Assembly (NCBI GenBank): GCA_015499985.1
Contig: JAAAUF010000547.1
Span: 9,617-28,280, forward strand
Direction: 5' to 3'
DNA length: 18,664 bases
From: Haplosporangium gracile
Lineage: Eukaryota; Mortierellomycota; Mortierellomycetes; Mortierellales; Mortierellaceae
Below the pieces are notes generated by a model that saw only the letters and a program-made list of their open reading frames with translations, was not told the DNA's origin and ran no database searches. A program made the position numbers and the translations under genes. The first letter of the stretch is position 1, and every line of letters starts with the position of its first letter. This document shows, in pieces, positions 9,341-18,013 of this stretch.

Positions 9341-10450
9341 CGAAGGAGGGGCAAGGATGTAACGTTGACGCACTATTTATACAAACTGCAGGCAAGTCGC
9401 TCCACATGTTCACTTATTGCACCTTTCCAGAGCAGGCTAACTGCCTTTGCGTCCGTGGACAGATATCAAACCAATGCACTCGTTTGTTAAATACCCAAAA
9501 CCAAAACCTCGATTTGAAATAATTCCGCCGAACTAAACAATAAAATAATAATCATCCGTTTTCAGGCCAGGCTGTCAGGGGTTAGATGTACCCTTGTGTT
9601 GTGTAACTTTCTTTTTAGGCGTTACTCTTTTTCTGTCGACCTTGTCCCCGTACATGTGTCTGTACCTTCCACAACCGAACTACCAGGACACTGTCCTCCG
9701 TCCCATCCAGAAGGGGTCATTGAGTTCCTAGTCTGGCTAATGGGCGATAACAGAAGAAAAAAGAAAGCAACAACAGGGTTGAACATGTGTTCCAATTCCC
9801 ATCTGTGAAATGAGCCTCCAAAGCCAGACAACTGTACCATTGACGGACGAGTATGACTGTGTGAAAAAAAAAACAACAATCGCAACAAGTTGCCAGTCTT
9901 GGCGAGTGAAGGCATACGCTTGATTTTTTTTTGTTGTTGTTGTTGGCTGATTGTTGGTTGCAGGGTTGTTGGAACCGGCATATTTCTTAGAAAGCAAATC
10001 ACCACCATAATCTTTTCGTTCGTTTGTTGACAAACAACGAGCCAAGGTGTTACCTTTGGGTCAATCGTCCTTTCTGCAAAAGGTAGATTGCGGGGAGAGG
10101 GAACGAGTAAACTAAGGTCAAGGTGGGTCATGGGGGAGAATGCCGCTGTTTACTAATAGTTTGCCATTGACTCTTCTGCGCCCAGCCTTAATCCTCGTCA
10201 GCAACACCAGCAACACCAAAAGCGTTTAGAAGCATGGGCATGAAGCAATGAGGAAAAGGGCGAAAAGTCAATGGGAGTAAAGGTCTGTGGGTACTCCGTC
10301 GATTACTGCCTCGTCGCCTTGATCCTTAACATGTGCGTGGATGACCATCACCATTAGATCATGCACATTTGTGCACTAACCAAAAACCAACTTTTTCTGC
10401 TTTGACCTCTCCACCAGATTACAGGCACTAAGCCAAGAAGGGAGGTACAG

Positions 10451-10460
10451 GATAAAAAGG
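10451..10460 (+). promoter_or_regulatory. TATA-like element and CT-rich leader of glutamine synthetase gene
   Basis: GATAAAAAGG lies 133 bp before the ATG at 10584 and differs by one base from the TATAAAAAGG cores found later in the window. It is followed by a pyrimidine-rich leader at 10477-10570. Confidence 0.5.
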
Positions 10461-10583
10461 GACCCAGGGGTCCGTCACCTTTCTCTTTCTTTTCTTTCTT
10501 CTCTCTCCCCTCCAACACTCACACATACTTCCCTTCTCATTATCCTCCACTCCCCTCTCCCTCCACCAACTCACAACAAAAGA

Positions 10584-12848
10584 ATGCTGCACTCACTAAC
10601 AGGAACACATCAAAAATCCCGTCTCGCAGAGTTTACAGAGTTACTCAAGGACGACCATCGCGTCAAGGTCGCCGGAATCGATCTGGACGGTATTCTCCGC
10701 GGAAAAGTCATGGTCAAGTCCAAGTTCCTCTCCGTCCTCGAGTCCGGGTTCGGTTTCTGTTCGGTCATCTTTGGATGGGACATGCATGATAAGACCTACC
10801 CCGAGGAACTCTCCGTCTCCAACGCCGCCAACGGTAACTCTTTTGGTTACTTGCGTGTTTTCTTAACAGGACGGATGGATAGAGTATTGCATCTACGCCA
10901 AGCCTTCCTTGTCGCCTTGTCACTTTTTCTCACTCTTTTATATTCTTTTCTCGGTTTTGTCCCTTTCTTAATACTAAATAGGATACAGGGATATTATCGC
11001 GATTCCGGACTTGACAACGTTCAGAAGGATTCCATGGGAGGACAACATTCCATTCTTCTTGTTATCGTTCTACGACCCCCATACGAAGGAACCCTTGGCG
11101 GTCTGTCCTAGAGGGCTCTTGAAACGAGTCACGGACGAGCTGGCCACCTTTGGTTGGGAGGCAATGTGCGGCGCCGAGTTTGAGTTCTTCAACTTCAAAG
11201 GTATTTTTTTTTCTTCTTTGTGCAGGGAGTAAGAAGGAAGGATGAAGGCCGTTTTATTAAGGAGAAGTGGGGAGAAAAAGGATGACGAGTAATGGGGAAA
11301 GAGGAGAAAAAAGGTGTGGGAGTAATATCATAAGGAAATGGCTGATGATTTGTATCGTTACTGATGTATGTAAAAATTCATGCATAGTTGGTCCAAGCAA
11401 AGTATACTCATCATCCTCTACTCTCTTTTTCTTCTCTCCTCTAAACCTCCTGACCATGACCCTGACCCGCCTGCTACGCACTCGCCCATCAACATACAAA
11501 CAACAAACAAACAGAAACGCCCGATTCATTGGCATCAAAGGGACACCATGCGCCCGAGGCACTGACGCCAGGAATGTTTGGCTACTCCCTCCTCCGCCCT
11601 TCGCTCAACCAGGAGTACTTTTATAACGTCTTTGATGAGTGCCGAGACTTTGGCGTCAACATCGAGTCCTTCCACACCGAGACTGGAAAGAAATTGGAAG
11701 ACACGCTCGTACCCTTGTTGTATCTTTTCTCCGCATGACATGTCTTTTTTTTGTGGTTCCTTATCGCATTTTTTTTTTTATAGGTATTGACTTTTTTACG
11801 TGGAGAAGCAATGACGATATAATTCAAATTGCACTAACAAACACTTTAACTTTTCTTTCTATGTACCTTTGTACCTTTTCTCTCCACGTCTCTCTATTAT
11901 ATAAAAATAGGCCCAGGAGTGTTTGAGGCGGCGCTGTCGTACGACAATGCGACCAGGATGGCAGACATGGCCAACCTCTTCAAACTCTCGGTCAAGCAAT
12001 TGGGAATGAAGCAGGGCATCATGCCCACCTTCATGGCGAAACCTTACGGCGACCAACCCGGATGCTCAGGTCATCTCCACTTCTCCCTCCGTGACATTGC
12101 TACCAAAACCAATCTCTTTGCCGCCAGCCTGAACAACAACTCTTCTTCCTCCTCCGCTGGAACAATGAACACCAACCCCGCAAACAGGACGAACCCTCCT
12201 AGCCCGGTCGAGGAAATTGACGAAGCCACCGCAGCATCGCAGGCACAGTCCAGACAAGAGTGGGAGGATTCGGTCGAGGGTGTCGAGCATATGTCGCAGG
12301 TCATGAAATGGTTCACTGCAGGTCTCCTCACCGGTCTCCCCAGCATCATGGCAATCTTGGCCCCCAACATTAACTCCTACAAACGCCTCGTCGAGAACTA
12401 CTGGGCACCCGTCACAGTCTCCTGGGGAATCGAATCTCGTGTCTCGGCAATCCGTGTCATCGGCCCCCCACAATGCGACCCAAAGGGTTCCCGTCTCGAG
12501 ATGCGCGTCGGCGGAGCCGACATTAACCCCCACCTTGCCATTGCCGCTTGTTTGGCTATGGGGCTCTATGGCATCAAGAACAAACTCCCCATGCCTGTCG
12601 GGCCTACGACCGCCGAGGCAGAAGCTGAGATGTCTCAACAGAAAGGCAACATGAAGGTGAAGGCGGAAAGGTTGCCGAAATCGTTGAAGGATTCTGCGAT
12701 GGCGATGATGGAGAAGGATTCGATTGCGAGGAAGGTGTTGGGGGATCAGTTTGTGGATCATTATGGTGCTACCCGTTTGAACGAGTACCGGATCTGGGAA
12801 ACCGCTGTTACTTCCTGGGAGACTAAGCGCTACTTTGAGCTCGTTTAG
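10584..12848 (+). CDS. Glutamine synthetase family protein (type-I-like, FluG C-terminal/PuuA-like)
   Basis: ATP-dependent ligase family that joins ammonia or an amine to the gamma-carboxyl of glutamate. Exons are 10584-10833, 10982-11200, 11515-11685 and 11911-12848 (1578 nt, 525 residues plus TAG). Motifs: beta-grasp GIDLDGILRGKV, metal-binding AEFEF (E149, E151), HTETGPGVFEAAL (E212, E219), GCSGHLHFSL (H268, H270), APNINSYKRL, SWGIESRVSAIRV and LEMRVGGADINPH. The Arg and Glu ligands seen in active members are present, so it is probably active. It is closer to bacterial-type GSI-like proteins than to the short eukaryotic GSII; true substrate (ammonia or a polyamine/other amine) cannot be told. 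Oddities: a Ser/Asn-rich insert at about 286-330, and intron 3 (11686-11910), which must start with GA to keep HTETG joined to PGVFEAAL. Other donors are GTAACT and GTATTT. An AATAAA lies 43 bp after the stop. Confidence 0.93.
11686..11910 (+). other. Apparent GA-AG intron (intron 3 of glutamine synthetase gene)
   Basis: The preceding exon must end ...GAGACTG and the next begins GCCCAGG to encode HTETG-PGVFEAAL. The intron then starts GAAAGA and ends AAAAATAG, with a CTAAC branch at 11834-11838. GAAAGA equals a good donor (GTAAGA) except for T to A at +2. Retaining it adds KKLEDTLVPLLYLFSA then TGA. No GT donor nearby restores the frame. Confidence 0.7.
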
Positions 12849-12890
12849 AGGGGAAAGGGGTTTTGGGTTTTTTGTTTTCTACTATGTAAT

Positions 12891-12896
12891 AATAAA
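12891..12896 (+). terminator. Polyadenylation signal AATAAA of glutamine synthetase gene
   Basis: AATAAA 43 bp after the TAG stop, in the context TAATAATAAAAC, at a typical distance. Confidence 0.6.
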
Positions 12897-13458
12897 ACAA
12901 GCTACTAGTTCGCGTAATTGTCTTTCTAGTTTTTCTATGATGCTTGCCTATGGAAGAATGATGAGGACAGGAAGTAAGGAAGGAGAGAGATAGAGAGGGG
13001 CAACTGGCGAATGAGAGAGTAAGAGGTGTCGATATCAGGAGTGGTGATGTAGAAACAAGGATGTAGAAAGGATATTGTACTGTACTAAGCAACAACAAAC
13101 GAAGATGACGAAGGGTTACAAAGGTGGCGAGATAGCGGGAAGAATATGTTTTTTTACAACAGCCCTTTCTACAGACATCTTCGGCAAGCGGATGGATGGC
13201 CGATTGGAAGGGAGTAAGGGAGGAAGAATGATAATTATCAATACTTGGTCCGCTGTCAAGTATGTTATGCTTGTTTGTGTTGTTTGTTTCTGCGTCTAGA
13301 ACAACTCCAAAAGAATCCCATCACAGGAAAGAAGGCCAAAAATCATTTTTTTTCAAGAAACGAAAAAACGAATAAACGAACCAGACCTTCCTACAACAGC
13401 CCAACAGGGAACAGGGGGGAGGGGTGGGTGTCGACAAAAAAAAAAATGATGTCGATGT

Positions 13459-13475
13459 GCATTAATGCAATTAAC
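13459..13475. repeat. 17-bp element copy 1 (contains palindrome GCATTAATGC)
   Basis: GCATTAATGCAATTAAC, identical to positions 13840-13856. The first ten bases form a perfect palindrome with a TAAT core, resembling a homeodomain-type binding site. Confidence 0.6.
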
Positions 13476-13839
13476 AGCCCCAATCTGTCATCCTCCTCTT
13501 GGATACTGCCCTGCATTTATTTTTTTTTTCGTTGCCCAGGTCTTTCTGTGCTTTTTTGTTAGGTTGTACCATGGAACAAAAGAGTGCGATTGGACGGCAT
13601 GGACAAAAGAAAAAAAAAACAATTGGCCAGGAATCTCTCCGAACACAGTCGATCTTCCCCCTTCCACCTCCTCCATCCCTGAACAAACACATCGTCATGG
13701 TCGAACACACAGCCCGACTCATCACTAATTCGTGTTTGCCAAGAATGACCAGGTGCTTCTTTTGACCAAGAAAAGATACGAAGCAGAACAGAACAAACGA
13801 CGGGAGGAAAGACGATGTCTAGGGGAGATAGACCATCAC

Positions 13840-13856
13840 GCATTAATGCAATTAAC
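13840..13856. repeat. 17-bp element copy 2 (contains palindrome GCATTAATGC)
   Basis: Exact second copy of the element at 13459-13475, same orientation, 381 bp downstream, with unrelated immediate flanks. Confidence 0.6.
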
Positions 13857-13982
13857 CCTCATTCCTTTGTTCGCTGTCTCCTTTTTTCCTTTGACGACAG
13901 CCCAATCCTCTGGGAAGAACAGGGAGGAGGGAAGTACTTGCCTTCTGGGCCTTTGGTGAAGTTGTAGGATGTATGTGGGATA

Positions 13983-14027
13983 GTGTGCGTGTATGTGCGT
14001 GTATGTGTGTGTGTGTGTGTGTGTGTG
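13983..14027. repeat. TG-rich microsatellite
   Basis: Interrupted TG repeat (GTGTGCGTGTATG...) becoming pure (TG)12 from 14004. Confidence 0.9.
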
Positions 14028-14885
14028 CTTTGCCAGGTCTGTTTGCACTGAGTGTATCTTTCAGTGCAAAGAGGCAAGCAAAAGACCAAGCGCACAAAAA
14101 ACGGGAAGAGAGAAAAAAAAAATGTGCCATCCGGACAAGGAAGTGCATGCATGAATTAGGTCAATCCAATCCCTTCCTTCCTTCCTCCCTCTTCTCTATC
14201 TCAACCCACTGTCGTCAACATTCAGACACTGGCACACAAATTTTGCTCAGCCCGCATCTGCATTTTCTTCCTATCTATGCTCTACCCACTCCCACGATTG
14301 ACGACATATCGTACAAAAGGGCTATGCAAGTGAAGAGTTTACGGTTGGAGCCACAGGAGAGAATGACAAAGAAAGGAAATTCCTGTAATGTATGGATTGC
14401 GCACAGGTACTGGAGGATATTGGAGTTTTCCAAAGGGGTAAAAAATAACACTGCCCTTTGGAAGAAGAAGGATGCGAATGGAAGGAAAGAGAAGTGTGAG
14501 GCAGTGAAGTAGAGAGTAAGTAAGCTAGAGAAGATATGGTGCAATGGTACAAGTAGAAAAAGGAGAGCGAGGGGAAAATGGGAAAGCGAGGGCAGGAGGG
14601 GAAGGAAGGAAGGAGCCAAGGTAAAGGGATACACAGAAAGACGGGAGCATCGCAGCTGTTAGCATGGCATTTCTCCATTTGTTATTACTGGAGTAGGAGT
14701 TTTCTGGTGAAAACAAAGCGAATAAGACGAATAGAACGAAATGGTAAGACCAATTGCACTTATCGGTCAGGTTGGTCGCGGATGAGTCTCGATGAGTCGT
14801 TTGACGCGTCTACCGCAGTTTTAGTGGCGGGGGAGGGGGGAAGAGAAAAAGGACAATTGTGGCGAAAGCCCAACTCCTTGGTCGA

Positions 14886-14895
14886 TATAAAAAGG
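14886..14895 (+). promoter_or_regulatory. TATA core, upstream of unidentified transcript
   Basis: TATAAAAAGG followed by about 300 bp that ends in an ATG (15152), a four-codon frame (MAFA, stop 15164-15166) and a consensus GTAAGT donor at 15199-15204. This looks like a promoter plus first, mainly non-coding exon. Confidence 0.4.
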
Positions 14896-15213
14896 GGCCA
14901 TGATCCCGTTCAAAAAAACTATATCCATTTCTTCAACAAAAAAAAAAAAAACTATCCCGATCTTCAACAGACGAAAGATACATCGACCATCGACTATCAA
15001 ACCATCAATCATCGACCATCGACCACTAGATTTATATCACATTTCAACACTCATTTTCATTATTTTCATTTGTTTATACTTTTTTTTTTTTTATCGTTCC
15101 TTTTATTTTTACACACACATACCCATTCACTCCTACCACGCTGTAGAGAAGATGGCTTTCGCTTAAATCCAGAATTGTCATAACCGTAACATATACCCGT
15201 AAGTCAACGATGG

Positions 15214-15234
15214 CTATGTCTATAAGAGACATAG
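15214..15234. other. Perfect 8-bp hairpin
   Basis: CTATGTCT at 15214-15221 and AGACATAG at 15227-15234 are exact reverse complements with a 5-nt loop (ATAAG), 10 bp after the GTAAGT donor. Confidence 0.5.
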
Positions 15235-15593
15235 AGGATATGAACATTTTTACTATTGGATGTCCTCGAGTACGACGTCAGTCTGCTCAGTACAGTGTTC
15301 AGCCCACCCTCTCTGTCTCCGTCTCTCTGTCTCCCCTTCCCGCGGGGACCTCTCTCTCTGCTCTATTTTTTTTTTTATTCTCTGCCGTGGAAAATATTTC
15401 CTTTTTTTGCACCATGTTTGTACACAACAAAATTGATTTTTTTTACATGCGATTTGATATGGAGCCGCAGCAGAAAGCACCGGAACAGCCGTACTTTTTG
15501 TTTGCTGACTCTTTTCCTTTGTACCCGGAAATGTCATTGCAGGGGTGTGAAAATGAAATAGTTTGACAAACAGCATAGAAGAGACGTGAACTA

Positions 15594-15628
15594 GAAAGAA
15601 AAGAAAAGAAAAGAAAAGAAAAGAAAAG
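15594..15628. repeat. (GAAAA)n pentanucleotide microsatellite
   Basis: Seven near-perfect GAAAA units. Confidence 0.9.
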
Positions 15629-16046
15629 GAGGGCGTAGGATTATTGGTAGCATAGGCAAAGAAGCATCGGATAACATACGAGAAAGAGAGTAAAAGAAAA
15701 AAGAGGTGAGCCGAGAGTCGATGCTCTCTTTCGGAGTTGATTGCATGGTAACCGTGTATTCATAAGGCATAGGGAAGAGTAATTGGGTTCCCAGACGGGT
15801 AATGGACATCAAAGAGATGTAAAGGAATGTAGGTGTGCTCTGAGAGAGAGTACAAGAAGATGGTTTATCGACTGCTCTCTCTTTCTCACATTGGTGTCAA
15901 GAGAAGAAGGCGTTTATGCAGAATGATGGTTTCGACTCAACTTCAACCGAGCGGTTCGACTGCGTCGCATTTTTTTTTCTCTTTCTCGTATGAATCATAT
16001 CCCCAAAAATGAGGCGGAGTCCATCTCCCACCCCTCTCCATTTCAA

Positions 16047-16056
16047 TATAAAAAGG
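16047..16056 (+). promoter_or_regulatory. TATA core, possible distal promoter of zinc-finger gene
   Basis: TATAAAAAGG, identical to 14886-14895, followed by pyrimidine-rich DNA like the leaders elsewhere in the window. It lies 740 bp before the zinc-finger ATG. Confidence 0.4.
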
Positions 16057-16447
16057 AGTGTTGCCTGCCACTTCATCCATTTCCTCTTTACTCCTTCCCT
16101 TCCTTCCTCCCCCTCCCTTTCCTCCCCTTCGCCTGCTTTGCTGTTGCAGCCGCACTCTTCTTTCTTATACACCACTTTTACTAGTTGTTGGCGCGAGTCA
16201 TTCGTTTGACCTTGTGTTCGTTTGTTGTTGTTCTTCATTCCTTCTTCTACACTTTGCCCCTTGCAGACACTTCTTTTTTCTTTCCTCATTCACCCTTTCT
16301 TGTCACTTGGACTGTTCAAACGCTTATACAATATACGCTCTCCTTATACACCTTACACTCACCCTTGGCTAACTGTCGATTTTTACTCAACTATAAAGAC
16401 TTGTCTTGCTTGTTGTTTAAAATACAATCGATTTTGCTACTTTTTGA

Positions 16448-16495
16448 TTGTGTGTGTGTGTATTCCAGTGTGTGTATCTGTGTTTGTGCTTGTGC
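16448..16495. repeat. Imperfect TG repeat
   Basis: TG-rich tract with interruptions in the zinc-finger gene upstream region. Confidence 0.7.
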
Positions 16496-16626
16496 ATACT
16501 CGCGACTCTTTCTTCTGTCTGCCTGTGCCGGTCTCTTTGTAGTCGATTGAAATATTTTATTCTTTGGTTGTTGTTGGCCAACGAACACTTTTTTTTTACA
16601 TCCACGTATCTCCCCCCTTGAGTAAG

Positions 16627-16681
16627 CCAATCAAGCCCTTCGCCATTTTGCCACCATTTTTACCCTTCGCCATTATAAATA
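16627..16681 (+). promoter_or_regulatory. Proximal promoter of zinc-finger gene: CCAATCA, CCCTTCGCCATT repeats, TATAAATA
   Basis: CCAATCA (16627-16633) matches the HAP/NF-Y core. The 12-mer CCCTTCGCCATT occurs at 16636-16647 and again at 16663-16674, its last T being the first base of TATAAATA (16674-16681). The TATA lies 113 bp before the ATG. Confidence 0.65.
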
Positions 16682-16786
16682 CCTCACACCTCGCACTCTC
16701 TTTCTATCTCTTCTCATCCCTCCCTCCGTTTCCTTTTTTCACTTTGCTAACCAACACATCTATCCATCCATCCATCTTCATCCATA

Positions 16787-18013
16787 ATGCATAGTCCAAC
16801 TTCTTCAATGGATAACGCTCGCTTCATGGATCTTTTCATGGATGTCACCGCTGACATGGGTCTCTTTGACGATTGTACCCAGTCCGCACTCCTCTCCAAT
16901 GCCCAGCCTCAAATGGCCTCCTCCTTCTCTGTCGCTTCCGCTTCTACCGCTGCCTCTGCCTCCACCTCTGTCTCTGCTATGAACCTCAACAGCTACGTCT
17001 TCCCCAGCAACGACATTGCCAACATGACCTGGGACACCACTCTTCCCAAGCAGTTCCAGCCCTTTGTCCCTGTTGCTCCCTTGACCATGGATTTCACTCC
17101 CGAGCTCTCGCCTGCCCTCAGCTACTGCACCCCTGCTATGAACTCTGTCCGGTCCCCCTATGCCTTTGACAATCTTGGCCTCGACGAGCTCGGCTCTAGT
17201 CCCTCGGTTGGTTCGCAGTCGCCTATGGACGAGATCTTTGGCAGCCAGCAGTCGCAGGAGAGCTTTGACTATGACTTTGGAGTTGTCATCCCCCAGAGCA
17301 ACACTACCATGAACGCGGTCTGGTCGCCCCAGGGTGACTTTGAACTCTTCCCTACGGATACCAACCCCTCCGTCACCAGCCTGCAGCAGCTGCTCATGAC
17401 CCCTGCGCCCATGGAAACCGAGTTGGCTGCCTTGGAGGAGTCACCCTTTGAGTCTGACCTCGACTACTTTTCGCCCCTTGCCTCAGAGTGCGGTAGCCCC
17501 GAGGTGAGCGATTTTGCGGATGCCTTCAATGACTTTAAGCGTCACCAGTCGGATTACAGACCCCCTCAGCGACCCCGTCGTCGTCGCTTGACCTCGGAGG
17601 AGGATGCTCGTGTCGTGATTGAGAAGACCAAGGAGGGCACCAACGACAAGCCCCGCTACCAGTGCAAGGTCTGCGACAAGACCTTTTCTCGTCCCTTCAA
17701 CTTGCGCTCTCATCGTGCTACCCACGCCGGTGTCAAGCCCTATGTCTGCACCCATGAGAATGAGAAGAACGAGGTCTGCGGCTGGTCTTTTGCTCGCCGT
17801 CACGATTTGGAGCGTCACGTCCGTAGCCGACACTCCGCGGAGAAGCTGTTCAAGTGCAAGACCTGCCCCATTCAGTGCGGACGTAGCGATGCCTTCAAGC
17901 GTCACTTGCAGCGTCACCCTGCCTGCGGCCTCGCTGCTCAGTTGGAGGCTGAGGCCCAAGCTCAGGCTGAGGCTGGGGTTGAGTCTGCGGTCAAGGCGGA
18001 GGATATTTCTTGA
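16787..18013 (+). CDS. Three-finger C2H2 transcription factor, Crz1/Swi5-like
   Basis: 408-residue intronless nuclear DNA-binding protein. Residues 1-255 are a Ser/Thr/Pro/Asp-rich, low-charge region with acidic-hydrophobic patches (FMDLFMDVTADM, ESDLDYFSPL) typical of activation and phosphorylation segments. A basic RPRRRR cluster near 260-266 is a likely nuclear signal. Fingers: C293-x2-C296-x12-H309-x3-H313; C321-x9-C331-x12-H344-x4-H349; C357-x2-C360-x12-H373-x3-H377. Recognition helices RPFNLRSH, RRHDLERH and RSDAFKRH resemble the fingers of Crz1/Prz1 and Ace2/Swi5 factors, which act in calcium/calcineurin signalling or cell-separation control. I see no clear PxIxIT calcineurin-docking motif, so the pathway is open. 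The tail is an Ala/Glu/Gln repeat ending KAEDIS. Codons are strongly C-ending. An alternative start at M8 (16808) is possible. Confidence 0.93.
   Translation: MHSPTSSMDNARFMDLFMDVTADMGLFDDCTQSALLSNAQPQMASSFSVASASTAASASTSVSAMNLNSYVFPSNDIANMTWDTTLPKQFQPFVPVAPLTMDFTPELSPALSYCTPAMNSVRSPYAFDNLGLDELGSSPSVGSQSPMDEIFGSQQSQESFDYDFGVVIPQSNTTMNAVWSPQGDFELFPTDTNPSVTSLQQLLMTPAPMETELAALEESPFESDLDYFSPLASECGSPEVSDFADAFNDFKRHQSDYRPPQRPRRRRLTSEEDARVVIEKTKEGTNDKPRYQCKVCDKTFSRPFNLRSHRATHAGVKPYVCTHENEKNEVCGWSFARRHDLERHVRSRHSAEKLFKCKTCPIQCGRSDAFKRHLQRHPACGLAAQLEAEAQAQAEAGVESAVKAEDIS

Larger units (their letters stand above)
8154..10583. other. Intergenic region without recognisable gene (2.4 kb)
   Basis: 8154-8400 is the CT-rich leader and promoter zone for the distal septin start (minus strand). 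The rest holds homopolymers and short tandem repeats, including GTGTT units at 8595-8618 and GAAAT units at 9305-9340. Small open frames here lack codon bias and homology signals. 10451-10583 is the core promoter and leader of the glutamine synthetase gene. Confidence 0.6.
12849..16786. other. Large region without a convincing protein gene (3.9 kb)
   Basis: Both strands were read. Open frames up to 201 codons exist but are low-complexity (His/Thr from TG repeats, Phe/Ser from T/C tracts) and show no family motifs. What is present: a repeated 17-bp element, TG and GAAAA microsatellites, two identical TATAAAAAGG cores, a perfect hairpin, a GTAAGT donor at 15199-15204, and the TATA/CCAAT promoter of the zinc-finger gene. 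A long control region plus alternative leaders of that gene, or non-coding transcripts, are the likeliest contents. Confidence 0.5.

Noticed and set aside
9622..10131. 169-codon minus-strand frame between septin and GS
   Set aside because: No codon bias, Gln/Phe homopolymer runs from microsatellite-like DNA, no family motif.
12066..12761. 231-codon minus-strand frame opposite glutamine synthetase exon 4
   Set aside because: His/Arg/Val-rich shadow of a high-GC3 exon; the sense frame carries all GS motifs.
13836..14152. His/Thr repeat frames over the TG microsatellite
   Set aside because: Dipeptide translation of a dinucleotide repeat, not a protein.
15210..15566. 118-codon plus-strand frame starting MAMSIRDIED
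   Set aside because: Contains low-complexity Ser/Leu/Phe stretch from CT and T tracts, no codon bias and no recognisable domain.
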